Part shown: positions 46,013 through 55,948 of the stretch, in pieces
Layout of the letters: each line of letters opens with the position of its first letter
How positions within the stretch are numbered: position 1 is the stretch's first letter
Assembly (NCBI GenBank): GCA_026003255.1
Contig: BPGX01000001.1
Location: 496,001-560,000 of the forward strand
Direction of reading: 5' to 3'
From: Bacteroidia bacterium
GTDB lineage: Bacteria; Bacteroidota; Bacteroidia; B-17B0; Aurantibacillaceae
DNA length: 64,000 bases
Translations under genes and position numbers: made by a program
Notes under the pieces: model-generated
Seen by the model: only the letters and a program-made list of their open reading frames with translations
What the model was told of the DNA's origin: nothing
Database searches by the model: none

Positions 46013-46393
46013 CTACACTTTTAATTCTTTAATTTCGATCAGCACATTTTTAATACTCAATAAATCCTGATGAATCAGTTCCAGTTTATGAAACACTTTA
46101 TTTTTGGCTTCATGGCAGGATTCCTCATCACCAGTACTTTCTTTTTTGTCCTGTAATTGTTCTTCTACTTCCTGATAAATATGCTTTACAAAGTTTTCCT
46201 TAAGAAGTAAAGAAATTCTTACTAACAGGTCAGAGTCAACACTTTGTTTGTTAAACATTTGATACACCGCTGGACGTGATAAACCAATTTTCTCAGCAAA
46301 CTCTGTTACGGTTAAACCGCTGGTATTAAGTTTTTGTTGTATTGCTTGCCCCAGGTGTATTTTTTTCTCAAGTGCTTTTTTATTCTTATTCAT
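46013..46393 (-). CDS. XRE-family DNA-binding regulator
   Basis: 126 aa. The helix-turn-helix occupies residues 15-70: LGQAIQQKLNTSGLTVTEFA, then EKIGLSRPAVYQMFNK as the recognition helix region. The C-terminal half is a charged coiled coil (about 75-125) likely used for dimerisation. The gene is divergent from the large surface-protein gene, and a perfect 7+7-bp palindrome lies between them, so autoregulation or control of the neighbour is plausible. The ligand is unknown. Confidence 0.8.
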   Translation of the reverse strand: MNKNKKALEKKIHLGQAIQQKLNTSGLTVTEFAEKIGLSRPAVYQMFNKQSVDSDLLVRISLLLKENFVKHIYQEVEEQLQDKKESTGDEESCHEAKNKVFHKLELIHQDLLSIKNVLIEIKELKV

Positions 46394-46441
46394 TGACTTT
46401 TTGCCCTAAATGTATTTTTTATTATAGAGAGTGTATAACTG

Positions 46442-46459
46442 ACAATTTTTACAAATTGT
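46442..46459. promoter_or_regulatory. perfect palindrome ACAATTT-ttac-AAATTGT, candidate operator
   Basis: Arms of 7 bp with a 4-bp spacer, 49 bp upstream of the XRE start codon and about 80 bp upstream of the -7 box of the opposite promoter. Its size suits a dimeric HTH regulator. Confidence 0.4.
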
Positions 46460-46534
46460 ATGTTATTTTTTAATCTTTTATATTATTTATTTTACTAAAT
46501 GAATTAAAAATTTTTCTATATGAAAAAAAATATT

Positions 46535-46542
46535 TACATTTG
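46535..46542 (+). promoter_or_regulatory. -7 box TACATTTG, probable promoter for the 1115-aa surface protein
   Basis: Exact TANNTTTG match, with no clear -33 box. If used, the leader to ATG 46895 would be about 345 nt. Confidence 0.35.
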
Positions 46543-46894
46543 CCCAAAATATAAATTCAAGTGTTTTTGAGCAGATTCAGAAGAAAAAAATCGGGCGGCA
46601 AATGTATGATAACAAACAACAGTTTGAAAAAATTATTTTCAAAATATTTCAATGCTTATCTATTAAATTTTAGGTATGGTCTAATTCTCTTTGAAGAGGT
46701 GATTTTAATCACACAAACGTTAGAAAGAATATTTCTAATGTTGTGCCAAAAATTTGACTTTGGTCAGCAAAAGATATACGAAAAAATAATTTTATTATTG
46801 AAAAAAATCATATATTATATAGGTTTAATGAGGTTAATTTACAACTTCATGATAATCATTCAACTAAAATTATTTTCAATTAAAAAATAAAACT

Positions 46895-49800
46895 ATGAAA
46901 ACAAAAATATCTACTAACACAACATCTAGCAAACAAGTAAAAACATTCTACTTTATCATCCTTGTCATTATTAGCGTGTTATCCTTGATATTCTTATCCT
47001 TGATTAATTCTACAAAAGCAGCAACTTACTACTACATCTCAGGCCCATTAAACAGTTTGAGTTCATGGAAAACAGGCAGTAATGGAACCGGATCTTCACC
47101 TACCTCATTTACAGGTAATAATACTTTTATTATCTGGAACAGCTTATCATCTACTATTTCACCCACATTAACTACAACATGGAATTTTGGTGGTACGGGT
47201 ACAACTTATTTACAAATAGGCACATCCACTGGTTCTGCAACATTAGTATTAAATGCTATATTGAATTTGCAAGGAGGTGCTATTTTAAGAATAGGCGCAA
47301 CAACAGGAACAAATCCTAAGCAATTAATCATCCTTCCATCTGGTAACCTTAACATCACTTCTTCTGCTACTACACCATTGCGTGTATATAATAATGCCAC
47401 AGTTACTATTCAAAGCACAAGCTTCCCCGCATCTAATCAAGTTGCCCTTAATGCAGGTTCTACCGTAGAATGGGCACAAAACAGCGGCGTTACTATCTGG
47501 CGTAAAACGTATAGAAACATGATTATTAGTGGAACAGGTATAAAAACTCAAGGAACCGGAGGAACAACGCAAATAACCGGCCAATTAATTCTCCAATCCG
47601 GTGGCTTGCAAATGTCCAATACTACTACTGATGTTTTAAGATTAAGTGGAACTATCGCAGGAACAGCGCCTATTATTACTGGAAATAGCAATCTTCGAAT
47701 AGACGGTAGTGGTACTTTTGGAACTATTTATTTTGCTGGTTCACAAACTATACGAAATCTGACAATATATAGAACAAATGCCTCCGGGCATATTATTTTA
47801 GGTAGTAATTTAATTGTGAATGGGACAACAACGTTTACATCTGGTAATATTAATCTAAATGGCAAAACACTGACCTTAAATGGAGCCATCACATTTCCTA
47901 CTAATACAACTAATGGTTATTTTACAGGAAGTAACGCTTCTCAACTTATTATAGGAGGAAGTGGATCTATTACTAATTCTTTATTGTTCAATCAATCCAA
48001 CAACTCAACTCGATCATTGTATCAACTTACAATGAACCGAACCGGAAGAACATTAACCTTAGGAAATTTAGTACACATCTGGGGTTCTCTCAACGCAACC
48101 GCAGGCACTATCAATTGTGGCAATAATCTCTGCTATATCAAAGCAAACAACACCTTAAAAGGTAGAGTAGGACCAATCGGCACAAATGCGGATATTACAG
48201 GTACATTAACGGTAGAGGCATTTGCAAAAGGTGGAACGACTGGATGGGCAATGTTAGGTGCAAACGGCGTTTCGGGAAGAACTTTTGTAGATTGGAACGA
48301 TGATTTTGCAATAACCTGTCCGGCTTGTCCAAACGGTTCCGTAGTAGGCAACACACCATTTACTTCAATAGGATCGTATAGTGAACCAGCCGTAACGAAT
48401 TGTTACTCTTGTGCACCGCATTATGTTTACATTAACTCAATAAATGATCCAATTACTGTTGGAAAAGGATATTATGTATACTTGGGCACTTCTACATATA
48501 CCACATCAGATATTGTAATTGATCTTACAGGATCTATTGTCAAGAAAAATTTTGGAGCAATAAATTTAACTTTAACCGGTAGTGCATCCAATCAAAATGG
48601 TTGGAACTTAATTGCCAATCCCTATCCTTCGCCTGTTAGTTTTACAACAGCATTTAGTAGCTATTCAACTCAAATTGAATATGCTACCTATGTCTGGAAT
48701 CCCGATTTGAATGGTGGAAATGGAGACCATGTAGTTTATATTCCGGGAGTAGGTTCTATTCCTTCTGTTGCCAGTGGAGGAATCGATGATAATATCCCGC
48801 TAGGACAAGCATTCTTTGTGAGAGCATTGGTTAATAATGTTAATATATACCCCTCAGAAAGTTGGAAAACTGCTACCATCAACACAAACCCATTACTAAA
48901 AACATTTGATCCAAATTCTACTAATAATACTGTGGCATATCCCTCTAATCTTTTTGTACTCAATCTTAAAGGTGGTGGAAGTAAGAATTTCAACACCTTT
49001 ACAGCCATTAATCTACATCCAAATGGAACATTAGATTTTGATAATGGTTTAGATGCCACACATATCAACTCTGATTATGATTATTATGGAAATAAAATTG
49101 CAGAGATATATACAATTTACAATAACACTCAATTCAAATGTAACACTATTCCTTTAAGTAATGGGACTTATTCCCTTGAAGTTAAAGTATTATCGGGCTA
49201 TTCAGGTACTTATACCATTTCACCTATTAATCTAAACAATCTACCTCAAGCCGCTTGTGTAACCTTATTTGATAAATTTACAAATACTACACACGATTTA
49301 AGAAACGGTGATTATGTATTTAACTTCTCAGATACGACAAGTGTTTCAAGATTCATCTTATATGTAAACTTTAATCCAATATCCGCCATCGCATCCGTTA
49401 TTCAACCTGCTACCTGTAAAACGACTGCTGATGCAATAATTACAACAAGCATCACCGGTACTCCGCCCTTTATCATTCAATGGAAAGATTCATTACAAAA
49501 TGTGATTGCTACCCACACTACTAACTTTAATACCGACACACTATTTAATGCGACAAGTGGTACCTACTATATCGATGTAGCATCCTCTGCTTCTTGTAGT
49601 GGTTCTTTAATTCCAATCTCAATAAATTATACTACACCTTTGCCAATAGCATCTGCAAATCTTCTCACTTCAAATACCATGTCCTGCAATCTTTCCAATC
49701 CATTTGTGTTTAATAATACTTCTGTAAATGCTTCCAATTTTCAGTGGATTGTTCTTGGCAATGGTACCAGCGCTACTACACCCAATTTTACCTGCATGCC

Positions 49801-50242
49801 ATTAGATACAGGTGATTATATTGTTCGATTATATGCCTTTAATAGTTGTAATGATACGTCTTTTGTGGATTTTCCAATCACTGTATTGCCCGGACCTGAT
49901 ATGAATATACCACACTTTTATGGACCCTGTCCGCCCTTTATGCCAGGTTGTCAAACAGCTAAAACTATTCATAACTCTAATACTAATAATAATGATAATG
50001 CTGTTTACCAAATTCAAGTTCTATTTACGGATAACGAATACTATTTGCTTTCTAATTATGATACAGAAGTTCAATTAGTAATCAGTGATATAATCGGCAG
50101 AATACTATTTAATGACAAAATTTATTTACGTTCCAATGAAAGATTCAATGTCCCAATAAATTCCAACTACCACAATCAGTGGCTTATCTTAAAAGTATTT
50201 GATGACAAACAAAAGATTAATTCTAAAATCTGGGCACATTGA
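46895..50242 (+). CDS. large secreted beta-repeat protein, T9SS type A-like C-terminus
   Basis: 1115 aa. The N-terminus has a long signal or anchor (about 17-47, IILVIISVLSLIFLSLINSTKAA). Residues 50-500 consist of Thr/Gly/Asn-rich beta-helix-like repeats (LQIGTSTGSATLVLN, GNLNITSSATTPLRV, NLIVNGTTTFTSGNINLNG). A middle domain (about 550-830) holds GWNLIANPYPSPVSF, common in Bacteroidota surface proteins, and then PKD-like segments. The last ~60 residues (VQLVISDIIGRILFNDKIYL...WLILKVFDDKQKINSKI) resemble the second half of a type A sorting domain but lack the usual PNP motif. The role is probably adhesion or extracellular matrix, which is inference. Confidence 0.8.
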   Translation: MKTKISTNTTSSKQVKTFYFIILVIISVLSLIFLSLINSTKAATYYYISGPLNSLSSWKTGSNGTGSSPTSFTGNNTFIIWNSLSSTISPTLTTTWNFGGTGTTYLQIGTSTGSATLVLNAILNLQGGAILRIGATTGTNPKQLIILPSGNLNITSSATTPLRVYNNATVTIQSTSFPASNQVALNAGSTVEWAQNSGVTIWRKTYRNMIISGTGIKTQGTGGTTQITGQLILQSGGLQMSNTTTDVLRLSGTIAGTAPIITGNSNLRIDGSGTFGTIYFAGSQTIRNLTIYRTNASGHIILGSNLIVNGTTTFTSGNINLNGKTLTLNGAITFPTNTTNGYFTGSNASQLIIGGSGSITNSLLFNQSNNSTRSLYQLTMNRTGRTLTLGNLVHIWGSLNATAGTINCGNNLCYIKANNTLKGRVGPIGTNADITGTLTVEAFAKGGTTGWAMLGANGVSGRTFVDWNDDFAITCPACPNGSVVGNTPFTSIGSYSEPAVTNCYSCAPHYVYINSINDPITVGKGYYVYLGTSTYTTSDIVIDLTGSIVKKNFGAINLTLTGSASNQNGWNLIANPYPSPVSFTTAFSSYSTQIEYATYVWNPDLNGGNGDHVVYIPGVGSIPSVASGGIDDNIPLGQAFFVRALVNNVNIYPSESWKTATINTNPLLKTFDPNSTNNTVAYPSNLFVLNLKGGGSKNFNTFTAINLHPNGTLDFDNGLDATHINSDYDYYGNKIAEIYTIYNNTQFKCNTIPLSNGTYSLEVKVLSGYSGTYTISPINLNNLPQAACVTLFDKFTNTTHDLRNGDYVFNFSDTTSVSRFILYVNFNPISAIASVIQPATCKTTADAIITTSITGTPPFIIQWKDSLQNVIATHTTNFNTDTLFNATSGTYYIDVASSASCSGSLIPISINYTTPLPIASANLLTSNTMSCNLSNPFVFNNTSVNASNFQWIVLGNGTSATTPNFTCMPLDTGDYIVRLYAFNSCNDTSFVDFPITVLPGPDMNIPHFYGPCPPFMPGCQTAKTIHNSNTNNNDNAVYQIQVLFTDNEYYLLSNYDTEVQLVISDIIGRILFNDKIYLRSNERFNVPINSNYHNQWLILKVFDDKQKINSKIWAH

Positions 50243-50268
50243 AAAATGCAACTTAATTTGATATGATC

Positions 50269-50506
50269 CGTCATTGCGACTCTTCCACATCTCTTTAAAA
50301 ATAAAGAAAGGAGTGGAAGGGGAAGCAATTCCGCAAGAGAAAAAGGAACATCATTTGAGATTGCTTCGTCGCTCCGCTCCTCGCAATGACGGGAAGTAGG
50401 GTTCGTCATTACGAGCCACGACGAAGTCGTGCGAAGCAATCTCGTAAGGGAGAAATGGAAATAACATTTGAGATTGCTTCGGGAACGTAGTTCCCTTGCA
50501 ATGACG
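50269..50506. repeat. cluster of four REP-like hairpin units
   Basis: Units built from conserved arms CGTCATTGCGA / GAAGCAATCTC, in either orientation, around a variable hairpin: 50269-50334 (CTTCCAC...GTGGAAG), 50357-50393 (no perfect hairpin), 50404-50443 (CACGAC-gaa-GTCGTG) and 50470-50506 (GGGAAC-gta-GTTCCC). The cluster begins 27 bp after a stop codon. The last two units recur in the same order at 56255-56400. Confidence 0.7.
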
Positions 50507-50678
50507 AACAACTCATAACTCACAACTATTATGAAACACATAGGCACATAGGAATTACAACATAGAACACATAGATTTCAAAACTATGTTTTCTATGTCT
50601 CCTATACACCTATGTGGTAAAAAAATAACATAAAACTCATCACTCAAAACTCATCACTAACCATAAAACCCTACCACT
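50507..50678. repeat. short-phrase repeat array (AACTCATAACT / CTATGTGGTA type)
   Basis: The same phrases as at 14545-14655: AACTCATAACTCACAACT, then 'aaactatgttttctatgtctcctatacacctatgtggt', then AACTCATCACTCAAAACT. No gene is seen. Confidence 0.55.
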
Positions 50679-50726
50679 ATGAATAAATACATTTACAATT
50701 CGGTAGGTACTTTAATCTACAAAGCA

Positions 50727-53700
50727 ATGAAACGCTTTGTTTTTTTTCTTTTCACCAGTGCAAGTGTAATTAGCATTGCACAAAACACTTACTACACGCG
50801 TGGTGCGGGCGGTAACTGGAGTAATCCTAATACATGGAGCACTGCAGGATGCAACGGTGCAGCCGCTAGCAGTGTGCCCGGACCATTGGATAATGTGATT
50901 ATATGTAATAGCAATGGCGGCGGAGCCGTTACTGTTACAGTGGATGGAAATTATACGTGTAATAATCTCACAATTGGAAATGGTAACAATGATTGCTATT
51001 TAAATGTTGCAGGTACTTATACTTTAGCTATCAACGGAGATTTGAAAATAAACAATACGTGCAATAACCAAACTTATCGCTTAAATGTAGGTAATGGCGT
51101 GGTAAATATCAACGGGACATTTTCTCAATGGTGCACAACAAATGGCAACAATCAAATCTGGATAGGACAGGGTAAAATTGTTTTTAATCCCGCTGTAAAT
51201 CAAACTACCAACAATCAATTCATCCGCTTTTATGATGCTGGTACTATTGTTTTTAATAATGGATTTTCTTCTAATCAAAATAATAATCAATTTCAAACGG
51301 TGACCAATGCTCAAATCTGGTTCAAAGGTAATTATACTCAAACTACCAACACCATGGACTTTACAATGGGACAAACACAATTTCCTATTGTTTATTTTGA
51401 TTGTATCGGCTGTAACATCAATAACACTTCTCGTGTCGATTTTGGTGATGTGATTATTTACGATAATGCTGTTGTTGGTACTTCTGGGGGAGGTAACTTA
51501 AACATTACTGGTAATCTGATTCTCAATGCTAATAGTACATTTAATTTAAGTAAAAATGTACCGGGGAATGTCAGTTTTGTAAGAAGTATAAATGATATTA
51601 TACTGAATTCTGGTTCTACTTTTAATATCGCCGGTGGAGTTACTTACATTCAATCGGCTGGCAACTGGATAAATAACGGTGGTACTTTGAATGCTTCTGC
51701 ACCGACTATTGTGAGATTTGAAGGCATCGGGAATTTTATTGGCGGAACATCTTCCACAACGTTTCCGCATTTACAATTTGGTAACACTCTGAACAATGTT
51801 TATTATCAAATCAATCAAAACATTAGTTGCCAAAATTTGATATTGGATGCAGATAATTCTGCCCGTAATGTTGTTATCAACTCTTATAGCGTGCAAGTTA
51901 ATGGGGATTTAATTATTAATCAACCCACCAATAATAATACCAATCTGGTAAGTGTCAATGGGGGTACTTTAAATGTGTCAGGAAATTTGAACTTTTCAGG
52001 TGGAACTAATAGCAATACACAAGTTGGAAAACTGATAGTAAATTCAGGATTGGGTACAATAAATGGTAATATAACCTGGATGGGAAACAATACTGTTCTT
52101 TCAGAAGTCATTGAAGTGAATACGGGTACATTAAATTTACAACAAGATGTTTCTGCACCTTACAATTCAGGGGTTTTCAACATAACGGGTCCTGGTGTAC
52201 TTAATTTTAATGGAACTACTGCTGTATCTCTGAACCTCAATGGCACAGGCGGTGCAAATCCTGCACAACTCAATACTGTCTTTGGCAGCACAGTTACCTT
52301 TGCTAAAGGTGTTAGTAATAGTAATACTCCGCTAACTTTTGCCAATGGTTCTTATCAGATATTCACCGGCAATGGAACGATAACACTCAATGCTACTATT
52401 TCATTTGGCAATTTTGTTATTAATTCAGGAGTGAACGTTACACCGACTAATGATTTTTCTGTTCAAAACGATTGGATAAATTTAGGTGGAACCTTTATTC
52501 ACAATAACCGACGAGTTACGTTTAACGGAACTTCTACACAATATATTAACAAAACAGGAGGAGAAACATTTTACAATGTAACTTCTAATAGCACAGGGGC
52601 TATCTTATTAAATAATGACGTAACAATTTTGAATAACTTGACAATGACCAACGGCAACTGGAATGTCAATGGGAACTTATTAATTCTTGGTAATGGTGGT
52701 GCATCTACCTTAAATAGAACCGCAGGTATTATATATGGCGGTGAATTCAGAAGGTACTGGCCTGCTGGTGCGGCTATTAGTTCAACAGCAGGAAATTTCT
52801 ATGGCTTATTCCCTATTGGAACATCCACAGAATATAGACCTGTACAGATCAACTCTACCGCTGCACCTACTACTGCAGGTTACATTGGTGCCTACCATAC
52901 CGATGCCTACACTGCTACTGATGGCAGTTGGGCTGCTAATGATGGTATGGGAAGCACAGTTCAAAGAATGCACGACCAACGTACTACCATTACTAATACT
53001 GGCGTAGGTGGCGGAACCTATAACTTAGATGTGTCTTTTACAGCATTATCATCTGTTGGAACTTTGACCGATATGCGATTAATGCCATATCTTGCAAACG
53101 GGATAGGAACCCATGCTGCTGCAACGGGCGCTGTTTCGTCCCCAACAGTAAAACGAACCGGACTTACCATTGCACAATTGCCTAATACGTGGGCAGTTGG
53201 AACTATCAATAAAGACCCAGTGGCAGGTACTCCTCTTCGCCAACCTTATTATTCGCGTAAGACCGGTAATTGGAGTGATGTAACAGCAGGTAATGCAACG
53301 TGGAGTACAGACCCCGTTTCACTCGTGAGTTGTGATTGTAAACCAACACCGGGTAGTTTAGTTGTCATCAAAACGGGACATGTTGTTACTTTAGATATTC
53401 CGGTAACAGCAAATCCCAATGGACCTATTGATTATCTGGTCATTGAAAATGGTGGTAGTTTAGTAGGTACTCAAGACATTACTATTAATTATGACATGGA
53501 AGTACAAGGCACAGGCAATTTTGCTCCAACGGGTGGGGCATGGCTGATTAAGAGAGATTTAAATATAACAGGTAGTTCTGTTTCGTCAACTTCATCTTCT
53601 GCTACGCTTACAGTAGGTAGACATTTTAATATGAGTGGTAATGGTTCATTGACTTTAAATAATCATTTGATAATAGGAAGTGCTAGTGGGGGCGATTTCG

Positions 53701-55904
53701 TTCTTAATGGAACTATCAATGCAAGTACTAATAACATTCAACTCGTAGCCAGTGGAGGAAGTAAAAATATATCCGGTACAGGTATCATTAATGGCACAGG
53801 AACATTTAGTATTACAGCGGCTGGTGCATCCATATTAGCTGGTTCTTCGTTGACCATACAGCCGAATATTGTCATAAGTGGTGCAATAACAGTTGTAAAT
53901 AATGGAACTATAACAGCAATTAATAATATTAGTGGTACTGTTCTTGGTTCAACATGGGATAATGCATCAAATTCTAAATTAATTATTGCAGGAGTTTTAT
54001 TAACAACCGGAACATTAAAAGCTAATGCAGTTCCCAATATTGTTGAATATAATTCTGGGCCGACAATACTTTTTTCAAAAATTGTAAAAACTCCAACACC
54101 AAATACTTATCACACTCTCGTAATTTCTAATAATGACTCAAGAAGAGCCAATGCAAATCTTATTATCTCGGGCAATCTAATCATAAAGGACAATGCTTCT
54201 TTCTGGGATAATTCAAATAGCATAACAGGAACAGGTGGTTTAATTATTCAGGGTTCTACTCCAATATTTTCCATCACAAGCAATACTAATCCTGTTCCTT
54301 CTTTAAATGGTTTGTATAGTTTAACATCTGGTATAATAATTTTTGGATTAAATGGTAACCAAAACATTAGAGGTCTAAACGGACCTGTTCCTTCTGCATA
54401 CTATCATGTTGAATTTGGAACAAATGGTACTAAAACATTACAAGGTCCTATTTTAGTACAAAAGGATATTACTATTTCGGGAACAAATACTGTGTTAGAT
54501 GTAAAAAATGGATTTAACTATAAAATTACTTTAGGGGGAAAGTGGAATGTTACAGCGATTAACAACACAGATCATTTCATCGAAAGAGTTGGTGAAGTTG
54601 AGTTTAATGGAACAAATTTGCAAACTATTGATTGGGGAGCGAATGATAACACTCGTCAATTCTATAAACTTACCATTAACAATTCTGCCCCTTCTGCCGC
54701 TGTGCAAATACTTGGCACCAATCCGACTTCTGTTGCTGCAAACATCAATTTCATTGATGGACACCTTATTACAAATAGTTACACTTCTCCTAATTTGGTC
54801 ATTAAAGATAATGCAACAGTTACAGGTGCCAGCGATTCTTCTCATGTCAAAGGGGCTGTTGTAAAAGAAGGAAATGATGCTTTTACATTTCCTGTAGGAA
54901 AAGGTATACCAACTGCTGGTGTAGCGATGTATGCTCCAATTTCTATCTCTGCACCTTCATCTACTACCGATCGTTTTGTAGCAGAATATTTCTTCCAGAA
55001 TCCACATCTGGCGGGCTATGATACTTCACTTCATGACTTAACATTAAATCACATTTCTGGCTGTGAATATTGGATTTTGGATAGATTAAGTGGTGCTTCC
55101 TCTGTCTCTGTAACATTATCGTGGTATTCGCCCAATGCTACAACATTTGATCCGAGAAGTTGTGGTGTTACTTCATTACCAGATTTAGCAGTAGCACGAT
55201 GGGACGGTAGTATGTGGAGGGACCATGGAAATGGTGGTACTACCGGAACTACTGCCAGTGGAACAATTAAATCTGCGGGATTGGTTTCATCTTTTAGCCC
55301 TTTCACATTAGCATCAAAAACTGGCGGAGGTACCAATCCGTTGCCGATAGAATTAGTTGATTTTACGGGTTATCCAAGAGATGGATATGTAGAACTTTAT
55401 TGGAAAACCGCCACACAAATTAATAACGACTATTTCGTTTTAGAAAAATCAAAGGATGGATCGAATTGGCAACAATTAGTAGTAGTTAAAGGTGCAGGTA
55501 CTTCATATGTTCCGATGGAATATATTGAAACGGATATGCAACCTTATGAGGGTTTTAATTACTATCGTTTGAAACAAGTGGATTACGATGGTAGTTATAC
55601 TTACTCTAAAATTATTGCTGTTGAATATAAACGTATTGCCAAAAGCATAGAACCTGTTTTGTATCCGAATCCAGTAGAAAGAGGACAAAGTTTGAATATT
55701 CAATTTGGAACGCTTGTAGCAGAAGCATTAGTGGTATTGAGAGATATGCAAGGAAGAGAAGTGTTTTCTAAAGTAATTGTCTTTGAAGAAAATAATACCT
55801 TATATGCTATTCCGATTGATGAAAAAATTGAACCGGGTGTTTATGTAGTGATTGCATCCAGTAATAGAAATGTATTATTTAGCAGAAAAGTGATTGTAAA
55901 ATAA
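50727..55904 (+). CDS. giant secreted beta-helix-like protein with T9SS type A sorting domain
   Basis: 1725 aa from ATG 50727, the start of a standard signal peptide (MKRFVFFLFTSASVISIAQ); ATG 50679 would add 16 residues. The mature start YYTRGAGGNWSNPNTWST with PGPLDNVIIC is a module often found at the head of Bacteroidota extracellular proteins and occurs again near residue 850 (YYSRKTGNWSDVTAGNATW). Between are long Asn/Gly/Thr-rich parallel beta repeats (LTIGNGNNDCYLNVAGTYTL, NWNVNGNLLILGNGG). The last ~170 residues hold a beta-sandwich (LPIELVDFTGYPRDGYVEL, ELYWKTATQINNDYFVLEKS) and a type A sorting domain (PVLYPNPVERGQSL, LVVLRDMQGREV, IEPGVYVVIAS, RKVIVK). Confidence 0.88.
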   Translation: MKRFVFFLFTSASVISIAQNTYYTRGAGGNWSNPNTWSTAGCNGAAASSVPGPLDNVIICNSNGGGAVTVTVDGNYTCNNLTIGNGNNDCYLNVAGTYTLAINGDLKINNTCNNQTYRLNVGNGVVNINGTFSQWCTTNGNNQIWIGQGKIVFNPAVNQTTNNQFIRFYDAGTIVFNNGFSSNQNNNQFQTVTNAQIWFKGNYTQTTNTMDFTMGQTQFPIVYFDCIGCNINNTSRVDFGDVIIYDNAVVGTSGGGNLNITGNLILNANSTFNLSKNVPGNVSFVRSINDIILNSGSTFNIAGGVTYIQSAGNWINNGGTLNASAPTIVRFEGIGNFIGGTSSTTFPHLQFGNTLNNVYYQINQNISCQNLILDADNSARNVVINSYSVQVNGDLIINQPTNNNTNLVSVNGGTLNVSGNLNFSGGTNSNTQVGKLIVNSGLGTINGNITWMGNNTVLSEVIEVNTGTLNLQQDVSAPYNSGVFNITGPGVLNFNGTTAVSLNLNGTGGANPAQLNTVFGSTVTFAKGVSNSNTPLTFANGSYQIFTGNGTITLNATISFGNFVINSGVNVTPTNDFSVQNDWINLGGTFIHNNRRVTFNGTSTQYINKTGGETFYNVTSNSTGAILLNNDVTILNNLTMTNGNWNVNGNLLILGNGGASTLNRTAGIIYGGEFRRYWPAGAAISSTAGNFYGLFPIGTSTEYRPVQINSTAAPTTAGYIGAYHTDAYTATDGSWAANDGMGSTVQRMHDQRTTITNTGVGGGTYNLDVSFTALSSVGTLTDMRLMPYLANGIGTHAAATGAVSSPTVKRTGLTIAQLPNTWAVGTINKDPVAGTPLRQPYYSRKTGNWSDVTAGNATWSTDPVSLVSCDCKPTPGSLVVIKTGHVVTLDIPVTANPNGPIDYLVIENGGSLVGTQDITINYDMEVQGTGNFAPTGGAWLIKRDLNITGSSVSSTSSSATLTVGRHFNMSGNGSLTLNNHLIIGSASGGDFVLNGTINASTNNIQLVASGGSKNISGTGIINGTGTFSITAAGASILAGSSLTIQPNIVISGAITVVNNGTITAINNISGTVLGSTWDNASNSKLIIAGVLLTTGTLKANAVPNIVEYNSGPTILFSKIVKTPTPNTYHTLVISNNDSRRANANLIISGNLIIKDNASFWDNSNSITGTGGLIIQGSTPIFSITSNTNPVPSLNGLYSLTSGIIIFGLNGNQNIRGLNGPVPSAYYHVEFGTNGTKTLQGPILVQKDITISGTNTVLDVKNGFNYKITLGGKWNVTAINNTDHFIERVGEVEFNGTNLQTIDWGANDNTRQFYKLTINNSAPSAAVQILGTNPTSVAANINFIDGHLITNSYTSPNLVIKDNATVTGASDSSHVKGAVVKEGNDAFTFPVGKGIPTAGVAMYAPISISAPSSTTDRFVAEYFFQNPHLAGYDTSLHDLTLNHISGCEYWILDRLSGASSVSVTLSWYSPNATTFDPRSCGVTSLPDLAVARWDGSMWRDHGNGGTTGTTASGTIKSAGLVSSFSPFTLASKTGGGTNPLPIELVDFTGYPRDGYVELYWKTATQINNDYFVLEKSKDGSNWQQLVVVKGAGTSYVPMEYIETDMQPYEGFNYYRLKQVDYDGSYTYSKIIAVEYKRIAKSIEPVLYPNPVERGQSLNIQFGTLVAEALVVLRDMQGREVFSKVIVFEENNTLYAIPIDEKIEPGVYVVIASSNRNVLFSRKVIVK

Positions 55905-55948
55905 AAACCAACATAGAGTTTTCCATTCTAAAAAGTTTTTGTAATTAG

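Larger units (their letters stand above)
46394..46894. other. long AT-rich region between XRE gene and surface-protein gene
   Basis: It holds a palindrome (46442-46459) and a -7 box TACATTTG (46535-46542). From about 46560 to 46894 the sequence is about three-quarters AT. A 109-codon frame (46561-46890) is open, but its composition and lack of any recognisable pattern do not support a gene, so a leader of about 340 nt for the surface-protein mRNA is possible. Confidence 0.4.

Noticed and set aside
46561..46890. A 109-codon open frame before the 1115-aa surface-protein gene
   Set aside because: It is very AT-rich and low in complexity, with no recognisable motif and no credible start context; a long leader or decayed DNA explains it as well.
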